From assembly GCF_003285015.1 (NCBI RefSeq), contig NZ_QMFB01000008.1:1-64000 (forward strand): 64,000 nucleotides of DNA, in the 5' to 3' direction. The DNA is from Paenibacillus contaminans (GTDB lineage Bacteria; Bacillota; Bacilli; Paenibacillales; NBRC-103111). The notes below the pieces were generated by a model. The model worked only from the letters and a program-made list of their open reading frames with translations, searched no databases and had not been told where the DNA came from. Shown here in pieces: positions 58,689 to 64,000 of the stretch. The first letter of the stretch is position 1; every line of letters begins with the position of its first letter. The position numbers were made by a program, and so were the translations under genes.

Positions 58689-61600
58689 ATGCTGTCCTTT
58701 TGGTTTTTGAATCATGATCTTGAAGACGACGAGCTGCGATGGCAGCTTGACGAAATGAAAGCTAAGCGGTTCACGGGTATTTTCATTCATCCGCGGGATG
58801 GGCTCAATGTGCCGTATGCTACTGAATTATGGTTTGCGAAAGTTAGCGTTATTTTGGAGCATTGCGGACGGATCGGCCTGCAAGCGTGGCTTTACGACGA
58901 GGAGCCGTTTCCGAGCGGTGCGGCCGGCGGACAGGTTTTCTTCGACAAGCCGGAGTTTAAAGCGCGATATTTGACGATGGAACGGTTTGAAGTCCAGGGC
59001 GGAAGAGTGAAGCTCGATTTCGCCCCGGGACGGTTCTTGAAGACGGTGGCCATCCGCCATACGCGTAACGGACTAAGCAGGGAATGGCTCGATTTGACCG
59101 AACATACCGGCCTGATGCGCAGCGAATGGACGCCGGGCATCGTGCATCATGGCATTTACTATCCGCCGTATGAGGATTCGGGCAATCCGCATTGGCGCTC
59201 GGGTACGATACGCCCTCACTATCGCGTTGATTGCGAGCTTCCAGAAGGGGATTGGACGGTATGCGCTTTTGTCGAACGGGAGATGACGGCAGGCTGCTGG
59301 GGGGCGTATACGGATTTGATGAATCCGGATGCGACTCGCCATTTCATAGCGCTTACCCATGAAAAATATGCGAAGCGTTACAAGCATTTATTCGGGGGAG
59401 TTATCCCGGGGATATTTACGGATGAATTTAAAGTTATTCACGATGTGGCATGGTCGCCCGTTCTGAGCCCGTATTTTCATGGGAAGTTCGGGTATGAGCT
59501 TGAGGAAAGGCTTCCTGATCTCTTTCTCACGATCGACGATGGTACGGCACAAGTCCGCTATGATTATAGGCTTGCGCTAAGCAAGCTCCTGAAGTCGTCG
59601 TTTATCGAACCGGTCGTCAAGTGGTGCGAGGCGAATCGTCTTGTTATGACCGGCCATATTAGCCCTGAGGAAGACCCTGTCGGTCAGACGAAATGGACGC
59701 CTCATCTGCTTTCTTTGTTGAAGGGCTTCCATCTTCCGGGGACGGATCTTATCGCGGGACAAATCGGCAGCGCGGAATATCCGCTTCTGCATCTGGGGCC
59801 GAAGATGGCCAGCTCAGCGGCACGTCATACGGGGAAACGCGAGTCGCTTGTTGAAGCTTTTGGCGCGAATGGCTGGGAAACCGATTTTAAATCGATGATC
59901 AAAATGGCGGATTGGCTGTTCGTTTTGGGCGTGACGGAAGTGGTCGTTCACGGACAATTTTACTCTATCGACGGTCTTCGTAAAAAGGAAGCGCCGCCGT
60001 CCTATTTTTATCAGTCCAGTCATTGGCCTTACTTCGGAGAGTTCTCAGATTATATATTGCGCATGTCCGCTTTGTTGAAGGAAGGAGAGCCCCGCTGCCG
60101 GCTGCTCGTTTATTATCCGCAAGCTGCGTTCAGCGCGCTTGTTCCCGACCGTTTCGACGAAGCTGACGAGCAACGCCGCAAGCTAGGCGCTTTGCTGCAC
60201 GAACTGCTCAGCAATCAGTGGGATTTCGATCTTGTTGATGAACAGACGCTGCTGGAGATGAGCGTAAAGGATGGCAGGCTGCAAGGAGTAAGCAACAACT
60301 ACGATGTGCTTCTGCTGCCGTATTGCGACGTTATGGAAAGCGGGGCCGCCCGTTTTTGCGCAGCTTTGACTCGTCAAGGCATTGCCGTTTGGCGCGTGGG
60401 AGAGCAGCCGACGATCGTCGCGTCGGAAGGCGAGAGCAGGTTTAACGAAGCTATGCGTTTGGCAGATTGTCATGACGTGTTTTGGTCAAAAGTCGTACCT
60501 GCCGGGCAAGTTGCCGCTGAATTACATAAAGCGCTTGCCAGAGACATTACATTGTGGAGCTGTCTGCCTGATGGAACTGCGCTTATGGAACCGGCAAAGG
60601 TGTATGTGCATGCGCGTGCAGTAGGCTCTACCCGGCGAATGATGGTTACGAATGCGCTGGACGAAACACAGTGGACGCAACTGAAGCATCCGTCCTGCGA
60701 TGAATGCGGTACAGCCGATGTTGTGCTTACATGTAAGCTGCCGCCAAACGGCTCGATACTCGTCGATGTGCATCCGGATCGATTGGAGCTGCTCGTCGCT
60801 GCCGGGCACTGGAGTTCGGTTGGTTCAAATCCGCTCGGTACTGCTCTTCATTCAGTGCCTGACGAGCTCGATTCGACGATCGATTTAACGCGCGATTGGC
60901 AGCTGAAGCCGGAAGCGGACAATGTGCTGATTCTTTCTCATTGGCACTTCCGGGAAACGGTTCCGCAGGAAGAAGAGGGAATAACGGCGGCTCCGGCTGT
61001 GAATATGATTGAAAATCCCGGTCCTGTCTTTGAAAAGGAGGGCTACGGCTACTGCAGGTTTTATTCCCGCGGCACCCCGGGACCGACGCATTTGGTTTAT
61101 GAGCTGTCTGCCTGGGAAGGGGACTGCCGAATCGTAGTCAACGGAAAGCCTGTTCAACCGGCTCGAAAGGTACGGCGATACGACGTTAACAATTTTGAGA
61201 TGGATATTACGCCGTTTTTGCACAAAGGAATCGGCAGGCAAACGAACATCGTCGAGGTTCGCTTTTCGAGCGGCGGCCGGCTAAAGGAGCCGTTCCGGTT
61301 GTATGGCGAGTTTGAAGTAACGTTTCCTTATGCCGGCTTTCCTCCCGGACAGCTCGCTTATGGGCAGCGGACAGGAAGGATATCCGAGCTTGACAGCTGG
61401 GACGATCTCGGATTTCCGCATTATGCAGGCACGATGACATACATCAAAGACGTAACGCTTCAGGAGGAGTGGTTGAGGGCGGCAGACGGAAACGGCTCCA
61501 TATGGCTTCAAGCGGCGGAAGTGAACGATGTGGCGCGGCTGTTTATTAATGGAGTGGAGCAGGGTACGCGATTGTGCGAGCCGTTTGCTTGGAATGTGAC

Positions 61601-61730
61601 GAACAGCTTGAAAAGCGGTAGTAACCGGATCGCATTCGAGGTGGCCAACAGCCCGATTGCCTTCTTTGAAGGCGGCAGAAAACGAGCGGGTCTCCGCGGC
61701 AAAATCTCATTGTCGAGATTTTTATATTAA
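58689..61730 (+). CDS. Glycosyl hydrolase, GH106-like (alpha-L-rhamnosidase type)
   Basis: Large enzyme of 1013 residues without a signal peptide, hence cytoplasmic. ATG 58689 with GGGGAG upstream is preferred; the open frame extends far upstream over the regulator gene and is not used. The N-terminus FWFLNHDLEDDELRWQLDEM and FTGIFIHPRDGL, then EEPFPSGAAGG and IPGIFTDEFK, are typical of GH106-type proteins. A barrel and a C-terminal sugar-binding beta-sandwich (LVYELSAWEGDCRIVVNGKP) follow. It probably trims an imported oligosaccharide, possibly rhamnose-containing. The specificity is inference from family resemblance. Confidence 0.72.
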   Translation: MLSFWFLNHDLEDDELRWQLDEMKAKRFTGIFIHPRDGLNVPYATELWFAKVSVILEHCGRIGLQAWLYDEEPFPSGAAGGQVFFDKPEFKARYLTMERFEVQGGRVKLDFAPGRFLKTVAIRHTRNGLSREWLDLTEHTGLMRSEWTPGIVHHGIYYPPYEDSGNPHWRSGTIRPHYRVDCELPEGDWTVCAFVEREMTAGCWGAYTDLMNPDATRHFIALTHEKYAKRYKHLFGGVIPGIFTDEFKVIHDVAWSPVLSPYFHGKFGYELEERLPDLFLTIDDGTAQVRYDYRLALSKLLKSSFIEPVVKWCEANRLVMTGHISPEEDPVGQTKWTPHLLSLLKGFHLPGTDLIAGQIGSAEYPLLHLGPKMASSAARHTGKRESLVEAFGANGWETDFKSMIKMADWLFVLGVTEVVVHGQFYSIDGLRKKEAPPSYFYQSSHWPYFGEFSDYILRMSALLKEGEPRCRLLVYYPQAAFSALVPDRFDEADEQRRKLGALLHELLSNQWDFDLVDEQTLLEMSVKDGRLQGVSNNYDVLLLPYCDVMESGAARFCAALTRQGIAVWRVGEQPTIVASEGESRFNEAMRLADCHDVFWSKVVPAGQVAAELHKALARDITLWSCLPDGTALMEPAKVYVHARAVGSTRRMMVTNALDETQWTQLKHPSCDECGTADVVLTCKLPPNGSILVDVHPDRLELLVAAGHWSSVGSNPLGTALHSVPDELDSTIDLTRDWQLKPEADNVLILSHWHFRETVPQEEEGITAAPAVNMIENPGPVFEKEGYGYCRFYSRGTPGPTHLVYELSAWEGDCRIVVNGKPVQPARKVRRYDVNNFEMDITPFLHKGIGRQTNIVEVRFSSGGRLKEPFRLYGEFEVTFPYAGFPPGQLAYGQRTGRISELDSWDDLGFPHYAGTMTYIKDVTLQEEWLRAADGNGSIWLQAAEVNDVARLFINGVEQGTRLCEPFAWNVTNSLKSGSNRIAFEVANSPIAFFEGGRKRAGLRGKISLSRFLY

Positions 61731-61738
61731 ATTATTAT

Positions 61739-61763
61739 GGCATCCGCGAGGGTGCCGTTTTTT
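61739..61763 (+). terminator. Intrinsic terminator after the GH106-like gene
   Basis: GGCATCC and GGGTGCC pair around a GCGA loop and are followed by six T. Confidence 0.85.
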
Positions 61764-61790
61764 GCAAATGGCAGACTTTTCCGAACCGAG

Positions 61791-61857
61791 CGCGACTCCC
61801 GGCGTTCGGTGCTCGGTGCTCGGTGCTTGGTCACACATCGGCTGTCAAACCTCGCGT
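61791..61857 (-). repeat. Dispersed repeat family 2, copy 3 (inverted)
   Basis: Read on the minus strand this gives CGCGAGGTTTGACAGCCGAT, GTGTGACC, then three AGCACCG units. The other copies have a single AGCACCGCG. This copy therefore shows a small internal expansion (GGTGCTCGGTGCTCGGTGCT on the plus strand). Confidence 0.75.
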
Positions 61858-61882
61858 ATATCCTCCGCTGATTGTTTCATGT

Positions 61883-61934
61883 CCCGGTAAAAGCGTTCGT
61901 CTGAAAAGAAGCCGGCAGGCGTCTATCTTGCTCG
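61883..61934. repeat. Dispersed hairpin repeat family 3, copy 3
   Basis: CCCGGTAAAAGCG through GGCAGGCGTCTATCTTGCTC is related to the copies at 14.5 and 40.9 kb. TCCGCTGATT precedes it here as at 14.45 kb. It is the most diverged of the three. Confidence 0.5.
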
Positions 61935-62007
61935 TTTCGATTTGACTTCGAATCTCTCATTTCGTATATTGATAGATTGATAGATTCGGAGAAGGAGAGA
62001 GACATCC

Positions 62008-63642
62008 ATGAAAAAGACTTGGAAACGAACGTTGGCGCTGAGCGCCGTTCTGTTGATGGCGGCGGCCTCCGGCGCTCAAGCGTACGAATCGCAGCTAAAG
62101 CCGTTTCGCGACGTAACGGCGGGCGATTGGTCCGAGGAGGACGTATATATGCTGACGGCGTACGATATTTTATCCGGTTATGAGGACGGTTCCTTTCGCC
62201 CCGACGATTCCGTTACCCGCGAGCAGTTCGTCAAAATGCTCATGACATCGCTCCCCGGACAGACAGGCGCAGGTGCGTTAGCCGGCGGGGCCGCTTTTGC
62301 CGATGTGAAGGAAGACCGCTGGTCGTATCCGGTAATCCGGGATGCGGCGGCTAAAGGATATATTTCTTTTCTGCTGAACGGCGGCAGCTTCTTGCCGGAG
62401 GAGAAAATCAAGCGGGCGGAAGTGGCTGTGCTGATAGGACGCTATTTGCTGGACTCGGTAGACGAGCAGGAGCGCAGCGTTTGGCTGGAAAGCAAATGGA
62501 AGGTTGTGGAGGCTGCGCGCGGTTTTCTGGATGCCGAGAAGCTCGATCCCGAATATCGTCCATATGCCTATTACGCGTCATACCGCGGAATCATGAACGG
62601 CGACGACCGGAATATGCTTCATCCCGAAGCGGCGTTAAGCCGCAAGGAGGCGGCGGCGATCATCCGCAGGACGATCGGGGAGAAGGTCGAGAGCAACGTT
62701 CTCGAGATTAGCGGCTTCTACGCCATAAGTTCTTACCGCAATATCGATCAGATGAAAAACTTGTCCGGCATTACATACGGATGGTCGAGTCTCGATTATA
62801 TGGGCGCAGGCAGCGCCAAGCTCGAAATGGGCGCAGGCACATACAAGCTGCCGGAGGACTGGGGTATCGTCGCCGATTCGGCGAACCAGAACGGCCTGAA
62901 GGGCAAGCTGATGGTATTCAGCGATAACGCGGAGGGCAAGCTCAGCCGATTTTTACAGGATGCCGGCGCGCAAAAGTCTTTCTTGGAGTCGTTGAAGGCG
63001 CAGCTTGCGATACTGCCGATGAGCGGCGTGAGCATCGATTTCGAAGGGCTGCTTTCGGAAACGGATAAAGAGCCGTATACCGCCTTCCTGCGCAGTGTCA
63101 AAGGGGCGATCGGAGGCAAGCCGCTTTCGGTTGCAATCCCGCCGATTTTTTATTACAAGGGATATGATTTGCAGGCGATCGGCGCACTGGCGGATGAAGC
63201 GGTGCTGATGGCATATGACTTCACGCATGCGGAAACAGGCCTTCCTTCGGCGCCGCTGCCTCTGGTAAGGGAGAGCCTGGACGAGGCGCTGCGGAGCATA
63301 CCTAAGGAGAAGCTGCTGCTTGGCATTTCGAAGCAGGCGAATCAGTGGATCACGGATGCGCAGGGCAAGGTCAAGAAGGCTTCGCCTTCCACCGAGCTAG
63401 TCGAGAACAGGCTGAAGATGGACGGCGTCCTGCAGCAATTCCAGCTTCCGTTTTTCGTGCATCATGCGACTTACACAACGGATAGCGGCAGCAACGAGCT
63501 GTGGTATGAGAATACGAAAAGCATTGAAGCAAAGCTAGAATTGGCGCGGTTCTATGGATTAAAAGGAGTGGCCCTCTGGCATATGGGCAATTTTACGGCG
63601 GAGGACTGGGCGCTGTTCGCGAAGGAGAAAGCGAAGCGGTAA
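62008..63642 (+). CDS. SLH-domain protein with GH18-like C-terminal domain
   Basis: Secreted, wall-bound protein of 544 residues. AAGGAG at 61992-61997 precedes ATG 62008. A signal peptide ends near GAQAYES. Three SLH domains cover about residues 30-225 (first YDILSGYEDGSFRPDDSVTR). The C-terminal part (about 230-544) is a GH18-like barrel. The catalytic loop reads SGVSIDFEG, with Asp344 and Glu346 retained but Ser339 and Ser342 where chitinases and spore glucosaminidases have Asp. LMAYDF and GVALWHMG at later strands fit the fold. It could cleave peptidoglycan or another GlcNAc polymer, or only bind it. It is a single gene. Confidence 0.85.
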   Translation: MKKTWKRTLALSAVLLMAAASGAQAYESQLKPFRDVTAGDWSEEDVYMLTAYDILSGYEDGSFRPDDSVTREQFVKMLMTSLPGQTGAGALAGGAAFADVKEDRWSYPVIRDAAAKGYISFLLNGGSFLPEEKIKRAEVAVLIGRYLLDSVDEQERSVWLESKWKVVEAARGFLDAEKLDPEYRPYAYYASYRGIMNGDDRNMLHPEAALSRKEAAAIIRRTIGEKVESNVLEISGFYAISSYRNIDQMKNLSGITYGWSSLDYMGAGSAKLEMGAGTYKLPEDWGIVADSANQNGLKGKLMVFSDNAEGKLSRFLQDAGAQKSFLESLKAQLAILPMSGVSIDFEGLLSETDKEPYTAFLRSVKGAIGGKPLSVAIPPIFYYKGYDLQAIGALADEAVLMAYDFTHAETGLPSAPLPLVRESLDEALRSIPKEKLLLGISKQANQWITDAQGKVKKASPSTELVENRLKMDGVLQQFQLPFFVHHATYTTDSGSNELWYENTKSIEAKLELARFYGLKGVALWHMGNFTAEDWALFAKEKAKR

Positions 63643-64000
63643 CGCCTTCCGGGCAACTATCAGCATTCCGCGAAGCTCTCCATTGTGCGGAGCTTCGCTG
63701 CATGACGGAGCTCGGTCGGCCGCATGCGGAAACGGTGTCCGGAATGCGCGATGGCCGAAGCCGCATACACTGCCGGGGAGGGCAAGGCGATGACGCAGAG
63801 TAAGTGAGAGTCCCCGGCAAGCCTAGTAGTTTTGACCGCGTTTGATCTAAGGTTAGCTTCGCGGCTTTTCGTAAATAGCTCACAGTTAAACAGCAGTTGC
63901 GTCTGTATCCTGAATTTGATGTGGTCAACCTACTAGGGCGTGTGCGGACAATGGTGAACGGGTTTCGCTCCTGTTGTCATCGAACTTTCGGCGTATCCGC
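63643..64000. other. Non-coding right end of the window
   Basis: No gene is supported. A GCGAAGCTC/GAGCTTCGC hairpin at 63670-63698 lacks a T-run and may end the GH18-like transcript. The inverted repeat at 63822-63937 is described separately. The last 60 bases could belong to a feature cut by the window edge. Confidence 0.45.
63822..63937. repeat. 116-bp inverted-repeat-bounded segment
   Basis: CCTAGTAGTTTTGACC at the left end is matched by GGTCAACCTACTAGG in inverse orientation at the right end. The interior has no coding frame. It could be a very small non-autonomous mobile element or a recombination scar. Confidence 0.5.

Noticed and set aside
63593..63928. Minus-strand frame of 111 codons at the right end
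   Set aside because: It overlaps the end of the SLH/GH18-like gene, includes the inverted-repeat segment, has no ribosome binding site, and its Ser/Pro/Arg-rich sequence resembles no known family.

Overview
The window looks like a chromosomal segment of an endospore-forming Paenibacillaceae bacterium (Paenibacillus/Cohnella-like). The grounds are Gram-positive ribosome binding sites with frequent TTG and GTG starts, a T-box leader, gerQ, S-layer-homology (SLH) exoproteins, and many LplB/YtcP-type sugar permeases with lipoprotein binding proteins and YesM/YesN-type or membrane AraC regulators. No tRNA, rRNA, CRISPR array or intact insertion sequence was seen.

Layout. 0.2-7.8 kb: ABC permease pair, lipoprotein solute-binding protein (SBP), YesM kinase and YesN regulator. 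7.8-11.4 kb: T-box-controlled ileS of the eukaryote-like IleS2 type. 11.5-16.4 kb: a dispersed nested inverted repeat, then lytS-lytT-cstA, a likely pyruvate sensing and uptake unit. 16.6-28.5 kb: an orphan membrane-anchored SBP divergent from a membrane AraC regulator, followed by SBP, MalF-like and MalG-like permeases and a 1390-residue SLH/DUF4838 surface protein. 28.7-38.6 kb: a second permease pair, SBP, membrane AraC regulator and a second DUF4838 protein nearly identical to the first over about 1,070 residues but with a FIMAH-like helical N-terminus instead of SLH. 39-46.6 kb: housekeeping genes (relP-type alarmone synthetase, gerQ, ctaB, sco, AEC transporter, spermidine-synthase-like protein, CPBP protease, Toprim protein) and a small chimeric gene. 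46.9-49.7 kb: AraC regulator, sugar isomerase and Gfo/Idh/MocA oxidoreductase. 50-61.7 kb: a third SLH/DUF4838 protein, a multi-CBM secreted glycosidase, a cupin-AraC regulator and a GH106-like intracellular glycosidase. 62-63.6 kb: an SLH/GH18-like protein.

How it fits together. About two thirds of the window is glycan scavenging. Surface-anchored DUF4838/CBM proteins probably bind or cut an external glycan, SBPs capture the products, permease pairs import them, and cytoplasmic isomerase, dehydrogenase and GH106-like enzymes process them. Each block carries its own envelope sensor or AraC regulator. No ABC ATPase is encoded, so a shared MsmX-like ATPase elsewhere is assumed. Three repeat families recur between genes, and two observations (3.2-kb direct repeats, and an SBP/AraC fusion relic) point to duplication and deletion shaping these loci.
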